In this document: piece after piece, positions 35,135 through 46,524 of the stretch
Layout: the number at the start of each line of letters is the position of its first letter
How positions within the stretch are numbered: the stretch's first letter is position 1
Assembly (NCBI RefSeq): GCF_947179165.1
Contig: NC_077239.1
Span: forward strand, 1,612,001-1,676,000
Length of the DNA stretch: 64,000 nt
Reading direction: 5' to 3'
DNA from: Solanum dulcamara
Taxonomy: Eukaryota > Streptophyta > Magnoliopsida > Solanales > Solanaceae
Translations under genes and position numbers: made by a program
Notes under the pieces: model-generated
The model's input: the letters and a program-made list of their open reading frames with translations, nothing else
Databases searched by the model: none
What the model was told of the DNA's origin: nothing

Positions 35135-37035
35135 TTAAGACTCATTAGGTCATTTTGAGAACTAGAGTTTTTTATTTCATAAAAGACTCATACCATAAAA
35201 TTTAATGGTATTTTGGACTATTTGGTAGGTTAAATTATTAAATTTAAGGGTAACTTAAGATATTTAATTTAGTTGGTGGGCTAAATTGATAATTTAGTTA
35301 ATACCCTATACCACTTGTCCCATATTTATTAAAATAAATTATGGTTATTTGTCACTTTAAATATCTAAGAATTTTAGAAGGGAAAAGAAAAGGTCGTGGG
35401 CGGCATGAATATAAGATGAAGAGAAATCGAGCTTTTCAGGTGAGAAATTATTTTTAGTTGTGAATTGTTTTCTATATGTTTATAGTTATTGACACATGGA
35501 TGATAATAATATTATTGGGTGAAAAGAGAAAAGAGAATGGTAGGGTGGTGAATTAATTTGGATTGAAAATTGGGAGAGGTGGCAGACATACTAATTAGGC
35601 AATGATTGAAGTAATAATTGAGTGATTCGATTGTAAATGTTTGTATAAAAAAACAAAAAAAAGTTGTTTTGTCTGTTTAATTCTTTCTACGCATAGTCTC
35701 AGATTCTCTTGTTTCGAGTTTTATTTTCTTCTAAATAGAGGTTGCCCTCCCAAGTAGGAATATTAAGTATATTATTTTTTTATGAATACCATTAAAGTTA
35801 TGTTATTTGGAGGAATTAAAAATTAATCCTAGGTTTGAGTTTTAGGGAATTGATTATAGAATTGGGTGAGTTTTTGGGTCTACGTTAAACATGCATATAG
35901 TATGGATGACTACGAACTCATTTGCTTATGAATGTTGTATAATTGTTAGATTGGTAAGACATTGAAAAAAGGAAAGACATTGGTGAATTAGCTTGCTTGA
36001 CTTTCGGTTCTTCGGGTTGAGGTAGGTTATGATTTTATTCTATATCATAGATAGACTCTTAATAGTGATTGATAGTCATTGAGTAATATGTGAAGTTTAC
36101 TATGCATTTAATTATTGTGGTTTGGATGATTGATATGTTGTTGTGATTGGTCTGCAATCCCAAAACTGTGGAATCCATAATCTTGAATTTACCATATTAA
36201 AAGTGAAGCATTAAATAAAAAAGGCTTGATGAAATATTGTTAATGAAGTGGAATGTGATAATAAAGAATGAAAAATTATTTATATTTGGATCGGGTGTCA
36301 CATTCCAACACGATAATATTAAAGGAAAATAGATTAAAATGGCTTAATGCTACCCAATCTCAAATAACTCATTTTCCAAAAGCGTAATGTGGAGACCTGA
36401 GTCATCATGTGTGATCATGATATTGTTGACTGGTTATGTAATTGTTCATTGTGTTGTCACTTGATTTTGATCTTGTTGGTTGCCACCTGTTAAGTATTAT
36501 AGTTAATTTCCTGCTTACTTTATGCATATTGATTTCTATTTTGAGTCGGCCGATGATACCTACTCAGTACATGTTATCCCATACTAATCCCTACTTGTAT
36601 TTTTCTTTATTTTATTTTATGGAGTGAAGCGAGTGTTCCATCGACTTCGACTTGACCTCAGCTCTAGCCAGTGTCCAGCACATCAAGTTCAAGGGTGAGC
36701 TATTCCTTCTAGCTCTGTTGGATTCTCTCGGGCATGGCATGATGTCCTTAGTTTTTGGACACATTATGTTATTTATTTATTCTGATGTTTGATATTTTCA
36801 GACTTAGTATTTTAGAATTAGATGTCCTTGAAGTAATGACTTTCAGATTTTGGGGAATGTTATGTAATAGATTTTGGTGGATTGTTTTATTTCTTACTTT
36901 AATAAGGTTGAACTTCCGCATTATTATCATATTTCATAAGTTGAACAACTAATATAGGTTGAGGTTTGTACCGTTGGTTCTCCCACCTAGGAGGTTAAGT
37001 GTAGGTGCCACTCATGGCCTATTTTGGGTCGTGAC
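35135..37035 (+). repeat. 3' LTR of the rearranged element (about 1.9 kb, diverged)
   Basis: It is homologous to the 1538-bp LTR at both ends (ATTTCATAAAAGACTCAT near the start; TGTAGGTGCCACTCATGGCC then GGGTCGTGAC at the end) but longer. About 500 bp around 35390-35960 has no counterpart in the other LTR. Only one GGATCGGGTGTCAC unit is present. The canonical TG start is degraded. Confidence 0.85.
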
Positions 37036-39660
37036 TCTGTCAATACATGGGATCATTATGTGTAGCCTCGGCACTATCTACTGCGCATTCATAGCATTTA
37101 GAGGCCGCAAAGCTGAATTAGGTGATTTACTCATTTTCCGTGTATGTTAGCCAAAGAATATTTTGGTGAACTAGCTTTCGGATAATTTTTTCTAAAATCT
37201 TTGTGGGACATTTCGTAAGAACCCGAAGATCTTTACGTGTAGCTTTGCACGATCCATAGCGCATTCAGAGTATTTAGGGGCCGCACAAACGTAATTAGGT
37301 GAATTTCTCATTTTTCGTGTGTGTTAGCCTATAAATATTTTGCTGAAATGATTTTCGATCAAATTTTTTTGAAATCCTTATGGTACCCTCCTTAAATACC
37401 CGAGGGATTAATACATGTAGCCTCATCACAATCCATAGCGCATTCATGGTATTTAGGGGTCGTACAAGTGAAATTAGACAATTTTCACATTTTTCGTGTG
37501 TGTTAGCCCATAAATATTTTGATGAAATAATTTTTGATCAAATTTCTTTCGAAACTCTTATTGGACCCTCAGTAAGTACTCGAGGGATTAGTACATGTAG
37601 TCTCAGCATAATCCACGGCACATTCATGGCATTTAGGGGTCACACAAGTGAAATTAGATGATTTTTTTATTTTTCGTGTGTGTTAGCCCATGAATATTTT
37701 GGTGAACTAGTTTTTAATTAATTTTTTCTAAAACTCTTATGGGTTCCTCTATAAGTATCAAGGGATAAATACGTGTAGTCTCGGAGTAATCCATGGTTCA
37801 TTAATAGCATTTAGGTGTCACACAAGTGGAATTGAGCGATTTTCTCATTTTTCATGTGTGTTAGCCCATAAATTTCAGCTGAACTGGTTTCCTTTCAAAA
37901 CAATTCTGAAACCCTTATGGGACCCTCCATCAGTTTCTGAGGGATCAATACATGTAGCCTCATCATGATCCACGGTACATTAATGGCATTTAGGGGCCGC
38001 ACAAGCGTAATTAGGCAATTTTCTAATTTTTCGTGTGTATTAGCCTATGAATATTTTGGTGAACTTGTTTCTGGTCAATTTTTTCTGCAACTCTTATGGG
38101 TCCCTCCATAATTATCCGAGGGATTAGTACATATATCCTCGACATAATCCACGGCGCATTAATAATATTTAATGGCCGCACAAGCTGAATTAAGCGATTT
38201 TCTTATTTTTCGTGTGTGTTAGCCCATAAATTTTTTGGTGAACTGGATTACCATCAAATTTTTTTCAATACCATTATTGGACACTCCGTAAGTATCCGGG
38301 GTATCAGTACGTGTAGTTTCGGCATGATCCACGGTGCATTCATAGCATTTAGGGGTCGTGGAATTCGAAGAATTTTTCTTTTCGTGTGTGTTAGTCCATG
38401 AATATTTTGATGAATTGAATTTTGATCAAAAAAATTTTGAAGCCCTTATAAGACCCTCGATAAGTACCAGTGGGGTTAGTACGTGTAGTCATAACATCTA
38501 GGGGCGCACAAGCGAAATTATGTAATTTTTTCATTTTTCGTATGTTAGCTCATTAATATTTTAGTGAAGTGGCTTTCAGTCAATTTTGTTCTAAAACTAG
38601 TATGGGACCCTCCGTAAGTACTTAGGGTTTTAGTACGTGTAACCTCGGCATGATCCACGGCATATTCGTAGAATTTAAGGGCCGCACAAGTGGAAGTAAT
38701 CGACTTGCTCATTTTTCGTATATTAGCCCATTAATATTTTGATGAATTGACTTTCAGTCCTTTTTTTTGGAAATCCTTATGGGTCCCTCTGTTAGTACCC
38801 GGGGGATCAGTACGTGTTGCCTCGGCACGATCTACAGTGCTTTCATAGCATTTAGGATCCGAACATGTTGAATTAGGTGATTTTTTCATTTTTCGTGTGT
38901 GTTAGCCCATGAATATTTTGATAAACTGACTGTCGGTCAAATTTTTTTCAAAACCTTTGTGGGAATCTCCGTAAGTACTTGGAAGATCAGTACGTGTAGC
39001 CTCGACACTATCCACATCAAATTATAGCATTTTGGGTCCGCACAAGCGGAATTAGGTGATTATTTCATTTTTCATGTGTGTTAAGTCCAAGAATATTTTG
39101 GTGAAATGGCTTCCGGTCAAATTTCTTCAAAACCCTTATGGGACCCTACGAAAGTACCCATAGGATCAGTATGTGTATCCTCGGCACAATTCACGATGCA
39201 TTCATAGAATTTAAGGACTGCACAAGAAAAATTAGGCGATTTTTTTATTTTTTGTGTGTGTTAGCCCATGAATATTTTGGTGAATTGATTTCCAATTAAT
39301 TTTTTTTAAAACCCTTATGAGAACCTTCATAAGTACCCGAGGGATCAGCACGTGTAGCCTCGACACTATCCACGGCGCATTCATAGCATTTAGGGGTCGC
39401 ACAAGTGGTACTAGGCGATTTTTCTTATTTTTCATGTATTAGCCAATGAATATTTTGGTGAACTGGCTTCCGATCAAATTTTTTACAAAACCATTATGGG
39501 ACCCTCCTAAGTACCCGGAGAATCAGTACGTGTCGCCTTGGCACGATCCATGGCGTATACATTACATTTAGGGGCCGCACAAGCGAAATTAGGCGATTTT
39601 TTCTCATTTTTCATTTGTGTTACCCTATGAATATTTTTGTGAACTAACTTCCGATCAAAA
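37036..39660 (+). repeat. Satellite subfamily C, third block
   Basis: About 14 to 15 units of about 178-180 bp; the GCATTTAGG anchor recurs at about 39207, 39387 and 39565. Two consecutive units at 37380-37661 stay open in one plus frame. The block ends abruptly in the middle of a unit near 39660 and passes into subfamily B. Confidence 0.88.
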
Positions 39661-40210
39661 AAATCGAAAAGGGTCACTCAACAGAAATTAAGCGATTTTC
39701 TCAGGTTTTTGTGTGTGTTAGCCCATGAATTTTTTGGTGATATGGCTTTCGATCAAAAATTTTCAAAACCTTTATAGGATCATCCGTAACGACCAGGGGG
39801 AATAGTACGTGTAACCTCTGCATGATTCGGGCCACTTTCTTAGCATTTAGGGTTCTTGTAACAGGAATTAGGTGATTTTTTCTTTTTTGTGTGTGTGTGT
39901 GTGTTAGCCCCTAATATTTTTGGTAATATGGCTTTCAATCAAAAAAAAAAATTCAAAATCTTTATGGGGCCCTCTGTAACGACCTGAGGAACAGTATGTG
40001 TAGCATGATCCACGCCATTTTCTTAGAATTTAAAGGTCACTCAACAGTAATTAGGCGATTTTCTCAGTTTTTCGTGTATATTAGCCCATGAATTTTTTAG
40101 TGATTTAGCTTTTGGTCAATTTTTTTGCAAAACCTTTACTAGATCCTACCATAATGATTTGGGGAAATAGTATGTGTAGCATGATCTACGCCATTGTCTT
40201 AACAATTAGG
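39661..40210 (+). repeat. Satellite subfamily B, right block
   Basis: About three units with GGGTCACTCAACAG, TTTTTTGGTGATATGGC and CCGTAACGACC anchors, in the same orientation as the left B blocks. They include a (GT)n expansion near 39887-39905. The last unit changes into subfamily A at about 40205-40215. Confidence 0.8.
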
Positions 40211-41395
40211 GTTCACGTTCATGTTTATCATAGCTTTCAGTGTGTCTTAGCACATGATTTTTTTAAGAAATTATCGTCGGGCTCTGTTTGCCTTTAAATT
40301 TGAAGAGTCCATCCCAAATGGGTCTAGGCTTAAGCTTATAACTATCGAATCTTTTAATTTTTCGTATTTTGGGTTCTTGAAATATTAATCCATGATTATC
40401 GAAACTTTTGATGTGTATTAGCATATGAATTTTAAAAGAAAAATTATCGGACTCTGTTTGTCCTGAATTCCCGCAGTCCATCCAATTGATCTAAAATTCA
40501 GAGGGTCTATCCAAACAATCTTGGCGTTCGCTATGACTAGCATAGATTTTATATTTTTCGTATTTCGGGTTCTTGAATGTGAATCCGTGATTATTGGAGT
40601 TTTCGATTAAATTTTTTAAATTGTCATTGGACTCCGTTTTTCCTAAAATTCAGAGGATCCATCCCTAACCTCCTAGACATCACTGCGATTGAAATTGCTT
40701 TTATTCTTTGTGTTTAGGGTCCTGAAATGCGAATTCATGATTTTCGAAGCTTTTAGCGTGTATTATCACATGAATTTTTTGAGAAATTTTCTACTAACTC
40801 TGTTTGCTCGGAATCTGAAGGGTTCTTACCAAACTACTGAGGTTCTCTTTGACTGGCGTAACTTCTATTGTTTTCACATTATGGGGTTCTGAAATATTAA
40901 TCCATGATTATCAGAGCTTTCGATGTGTGTTACCATATGAATTTTGGAAAAGTTGTCATTGAACTTCATTTGTCCTGAAATTCGGAGGATCTATCCTAAA
41001 TGTCTTGGACATCGCCATTGTTAAAGTTGCATTTACTTTTTTTGGCCCTTTGGAGTCCTGAAACGCGATTCATGATTATCGAGACGTGGTGTGTATTAAC
41101 ACACATTTTGAGAAATTGTTGTTGGACTATGTTTTTCCTGTTCGGAGGATCCATTCCAAACGGCCTAGGCTTTGCTACAACTGGTGTAGCTTTCATTTTT
41201 TTTTGCGTTTTGGGGTCCTAAAACAAGAATTCCTATATATATCAAAGCTTTCAGTGTGTATTAACCCATAATTTTTTTGAGAAATTGTTGCTAAAATGCA
41301 TTTGCTTTGAAATCCAAAGGGTCTGTCCCAAACAACCTAGGTATCGATATGATTGGCGTAGATTTTATTTTATTTCGCATTTTGAGATGCTGAAC
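40211..41395 (+). repeat. Satellite subfamily A, right flank
   Basis: About seven diverged units of 160-170 bp with CATGATTATCGAAACTTTTG, GTATTAGCATATGAATTTT and GGAGGATCCATCCC anchors (about 40310, 40507, 40670, 40827, 40987, 41150, 41323), direct with respect to the left A block. The array ends near 41395. ORFs of 60-73 codons here are by-products of the repeat. Confidence 0.8.
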
Positions 41396-42232
41396 AATTA
41401 AACAAACATTCTTAGGTTCTGGAAATGCTATCTTATTTGCTGGTTCTCAACTTTCTGGACAAAAATAAAGCTTTTGGCAGCTGCTTTTTGCAAAGTCAAT
41501 TGTCTTCTGATCTTTTCATTTTAGAGCCGATATATCCAGCCAGTTATACTAAGGCGGTCCGTTGAACACCAACACAATCTCTCTAGGTAAGTCAATGAGA
41601 CCAAAGTATGAAAAAATATGGCTTGCCGCTTATTTTAGTTTACATTCAAATCAAAGCAAATCAAGCCTAAGCAGTCACCAAAAGAAAAGCAATTACGTCC
41701 TTTGTCAACCTTGACAAGAAAAAGAAACAGCAAAAGCAAGTACATCCTTGTCAGCCTCTGTTCTTGACACACACAAATAGCTGAAGCATGACATTATTAT
41801 CACTCAACCATAGATGTCATTTGTGGATTGAAGTTCAACCACAGAAATTGAGCTTAAATTGACAATTCATTTTTGGGAGGGGATAAAAAAATTGAGGTAC
41901 AAACAAGGAATAAACGTCAAAACGACAAGAACGATCTATAGTCGGACTAATTTAAGCTCTATAAAGAGTACAATGCTATGAAATGTTTTATTCATGTCAA
42001 ATTACAGTACTTACTGTTCTAAGTATATCAACAGTACCAAAGTACGTAAAAGGGACAAAAAAAGAACTATTAAGTGCTCTTCTTACCTGCCTCTCCACCA
42101 CCCCAGAGCTCCCCAAACATTTGGAGTGAGGGGATGTTTTCTCGCGGGTTTCATCTTCTCTTCTTCCCTAGAAATTGGAACATCATGTGAACAGAGAAAT
42201 TAGGAGAACAAACAACTAGCCAAGAAAGGAAG
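41396..42232 (-). other. ERDJ2A 3' flank and 3' UTR
   Basis: Non-repetitive sequence between the right edge of the array and the ERDJ2A stop. No other gene is recognisable. The 3' UTR should lie in the part nearest 42232; minus-strand AATAAA-like signals occur (for example opposite TTTATT near 41987), but the cleavage site cannot be chosen by eye. Confidence 0.45.
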
Positions 42233-45200
42233 TTAGTCGGCTTCTGAACCAGATTCATCAGACCCTGAACTGTTGCCCTTGTTATGGGCTGAGCCATTGG
42301 CCACAGCTCCTTTACTCTTTGTTTCCTTTGTATCTTCTTCATCTTCGCTGTATTCACTTTCATAATCATCGAAATCTTCTTCTTCTTCTTCCTCGTCGTC
42401 CTCAATTCCATCCTCCATGGCAGGAGTCTCATCTGCGGCCAAACCACCTCTGGTTCCAGCTCTGCTGCGTTTCATAACCTTCAACTTTATATTTGACTTT
42501 GCATCACAACCAATCCAAGAGTCACATAAGCAGAAAGAGCTCAAGTTGTAGTTCCCCTCAGCTGGAGCTTGGAACTTCCCTATTACCAGTCTTGAACCCT
42601 TTTTCACTCTCTCAATTGCTTCTTTAACGGCAACATTTATTTCCCTTGCACTTGCACCAGACCCTTCCTTTGACTCCTGAATCGTTTTCGATACAGCAAT
42701 TATCGCTGTAGCTTCATCCATGAAACTAACCTTCTGGGAGAGCCACACATCATTCGAAAAGGAGTCCGCAAGCATCAGCCAGAAATTCTCCTCTTTGTCG
42801 AAAGGAAAATACGGACAATGAGGAAGGGCACGTATCAAGCCACTACCACGGTTAAGGGTGACCCAAGCATGCATGGTAACGATGTCACCCTCTTGAATTC
42901 CCTCCTCGCCTTCTGTCTCACATGTGATATCAATTGTCACTGAAGGCATCATTTCAAGAACCATTTCCACATCGTGGGATTCAACATTGGAGAACCCAGC
43001 AACTTGAGTCAGCAGATCTGCACGTTCATCCGGTGTCATGTCACGGAAGTCTTGAAATGTACGAACTTTCTGTACATAGAAGAAAGCGTTAGGGATATTC
43101 AAAACAAAAGGCTTCACTTGGCAAAGCCTGCACTAATACTTACTAATCAATACAAGCATGCTGCCACATGAAAAAAAGAAAGAAAAAAAGGCCGCCACGC
43201 CATTTACTTCACAGGTAAAGAAAGAAGTTGCTTCAGTATGAAATAGAAACATGGCAAATTAACACTCCGGGATAAATTAACCTGAAAACCGCACAACCAA
43301 CATACATAATGATTCCTTTAATTAGGACGGTCCATGTTATTCTTATGAATACAAGAGAAACACCATTAAAGGAAAATATTCCAAGGTGATCCCAAAAGAC
43401 CTTATAAAATTATGATTTTCATCATTACATAAATGTGAATCAAGTTCACACCATTTCTCAGATTTTGCACAAGGAAATAAAGAGAGAAGACACTGATTAG
43501 AGATGTCATTAGACTTCACAGAGAAAGCATTCATTGCATAGACTAGCCACTGAGACACACTCAAAGCAAGTGTCAAACTTTAAATATTGAAAGTATAAAT
43601 TTGTAACATGCTAAAAGTGTAATCGTAACCTCAAAATTAATGAAATACCACTTGATCACAAAAAACAAGCAAACATCTTTAATGACATCGAGTAGTCATG
43701 AACGTAACCACCATATAACTAAGTGCATAAATCAAAACATCTCAACCATTATTGAGTAAAAGTTAATTTTTCTGACAAATATTATTGAGAGAAAAAATTA
43801 TCGCAGATAAAATATTGGAATAAACCAAAGTACTAATCTTGCAACATTGTGTATAGAGACAAGTTCAGATAAGCAGTCACAACTAACAATCCTCTGTAAT
43901 GGAAAATCAAGTTAAATAACATCCCATACACTCAAAGTCTGCTGTATTTTTCTATTTTAATCTTTAACACAAAATGGCTTTTCTCTACTCAACACCTCAG
44001 TTTGAGCAGGGATTACAAGGATAGCACGGTCCTACTGATATCAACACCAGAGTATGTGATCGTTATAGGGACAATTTCCTTCTTTTTTGTTGGGGGTGAT
44101 CAAGTAGAATTTCTACGGCCAATTTCCTTCCTCTAACTATTGAATTAAACTAAAGTTCAAAACCATAAGTAGGCAAAAACTTCCCGAAGACCACTAACGA
44201 ACCAATCAGAGATGCAAAAGCAAGCTGCTGACTGATGACGTATTGGAAGCAACAATACAGATAATTATCAACAATCTCCATTCCAACATTCAGTCATAGG
44301 CAGATGTGTTTAAAAAGTTGAGGAAGAGATGAAAAGCAATAATTGTAACCTTTCTTGCTATCTTTTTAACAACAGCCTCACTAAAGTGTGGCAGCTGCAA
44401 AAATGGGGCGTACCCTTCACTGGATCCACCAGCTGCTTTCCTTGCGCTGAGAGGTACTGCCTGAATCATTAACAGTAAAATGTGTTAGACATGAGAGTAG
44501 GAAAGCAAACCAATTGTGCCGGCAATGAGTGTAAATGAATCTGAGTAGTATATTGGACTTCCTAGGTCCTTAACTTTTTTAAAGGAGTGCAATTAGCGTC
44601 CGACTCCTAAACAAATAACTGTCGGAAGTCCAAATTTTAGGCATAAAAACCTCATCAAAACAACTGAGAGAAATAAAAAGAAAGCTGACAAGAATTCTTA
44701 TCTATTATCTTAATGCCTGAATCTCAACAATATTTGACGCAAAACAAGAATAAGCAGTGATGCCCATATGAATATGTATCCATGATTATGTATTCAGATA
44801 ATACAATCGAATACTTTAAGCAGATAAAAACGTAGAACCAACAGAGGATGATTGCAGTCAAAATGATGGTTAAGGTACACAAGATGATATCCAACAAGTT
44901 ATCACGAAATTAAGTTAATTTTCTTGCGTTCTGCTGGAATAGAGAAAAAGAAAATAAACTGATAAGACAGGATGAGCACATAATAGATGTGGAAACTAGT
45001 GATAATCTTTCAGAAGAGTGGCTCTCTAGAAAACCTAACCTGAACAACACTCTGAGACAGTTCCACCACTCCTATTGCAGGTCTTAGCCATCCATGCCCC
45101 ACCGGAGGGCGTGGAATAATAGCCATCTGCATGCAAATAGGCAAACTCCTTCCATTACCATAGCAACTCATATTATGTTAAGCAACAAAAAAAAATGACA

Positions 45201-46493
45201 TATGGACTTGATACAGATTGAAAGAACAGAGCACAAGAAGAATGAAAAGCTGAACAGTCTCATCCCTAGGTTATATAACACCATTGCCCCTCCTCTCCCA
45301 AGCACAGCTTAAAAAAAACATAATCAATTTGGAAGTCTCTGAACAATCCAACAGCAAGCCACTGTTTAAACCATTTGCGGAACATTACTTGCGTGTAGCT
45401 TCATTTCCTAGACACGATATATTGCCATATCTTCACAATTTTAGGATATGGCTACTTTTTTTGACATAGTAGTACATTATTCTCATTTCCCACCCTCCGT
45501 CTTTTTTCTCCTATTTCTTACTATACGTGTGGTTTTATCTTGTAGTTAATTATGCTCCAGATATTGGTTGATTTATTATGATTACTTCATACAGTAACTA
45601 CAAGTCCATTATATGATGTTGAAGAAGTGAAATTTTTATGCAAGTGATGCTGAAGAAGTGAATTAATTCACATGATTAAGTTCTATCCAATTTCATTCAG
45701 AACTGGACTTCGATATTAGGTTTAGCATCTGGTTTAGTATTATACTAGTGGTGGCAAATGAGTGAGTTGAAAATGGGTTGAGAAAAAAACAGATCATAAT
45801 CCAACATGCCCATACTCAGGCAGGTAAGAAGTGGGATCTTATTTTAATTTTTAAAAAATGGATTTGATCCATTTTATATATCCCCGTTATGAAAACTAAA
45901 ACAAAATTTTCTATATTACCAAGTGTGAAACTAAGCATTACTCTTGTTAATAGGGACACTTTGATAAAACCATTGAATCAGTGGCTTTATATAGAGATCT
46001 GTAGGTTAATTACGAACTTCTTAATTTGATATGAGGAACAAAACTTTTGGATAAATTCATACATTTGGTCTTTCATAATAGATACTTCTATGTATTATAT
46101 AGATAATTATATCACATAGGAAGCTTGTTAAAGATCATAAATACCTTGGTACGCAATCCCGTAGCTATCTTTTTAAGTTTTTTCCTTTCTAGTCAGACCA
46201 AGTTCTTTTGTTTATGCTATCTCGCAATATATTTATATAAAACACCATTGATGTTGTATAGAGATATATTCCATTTATTTCTGTACAATTAAATATGTTT
46301 ATCAAATTAACTTTTCATTTTTCGCAATCCTACAGCTGAAACAAAAATGCATGAAAACCCAATCTGCAGAAGAAATGACGGTAATCCGGTTACCAAAGTC
46401 GTTCCTGCTGCTCCTACAAGTCAAGAAAGTAATCCCAGATGCCCCAAGAAAAAACATCGCAGAAGCCTTCTCCCCTGTGGATAGAGATGCATA

Positions 46494-46524
<31 letters not shown>

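Larger units (their letters stand above)
30898..37035. mobile_element. Rearranged Ty3 chromovirus copy with an inverted 5' part and one LTR
   Basis: Two pieces of one element are joined head to head. The first (30898-about 32838) runs on the minus strand: leader, gag and the start of the protease. The second (about 32838-37035) runs on the plus strand: end of RT, RNase H, integrase, chromodomain and a 3' LTR. There is no 5' LTR and most of RT is missing. The satellite resumes after 37035 almost exactly where it broke off (AAACCCTTTTGGA before, TCTGTCAATACATGGG after), so little satellite DNA was lost. It is related to, but diverged from, the element at 6821-14227. Confidence 0.85.

Noticed and set aside
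15291..39660. Dozens of 60-96 codon ORFs on both strands through the satellite
   Set aside because: They repeat the same peptide with the repeat period, lack domains and shift frame between units; they are by-products of the satellite.
2960..41395. Centromere of the chromosome
   Set aside because: The unit length is suggestive, but the array is short, diverged and bounded by ordinary genes; there is no evidence for CENH3 binding in sequence alone.
42151..42447. Lys-rich 98-codon ORF on the minus strand
   Set aside because: It is the acidic C-terminal exon of ERDJ2A read in another frame.
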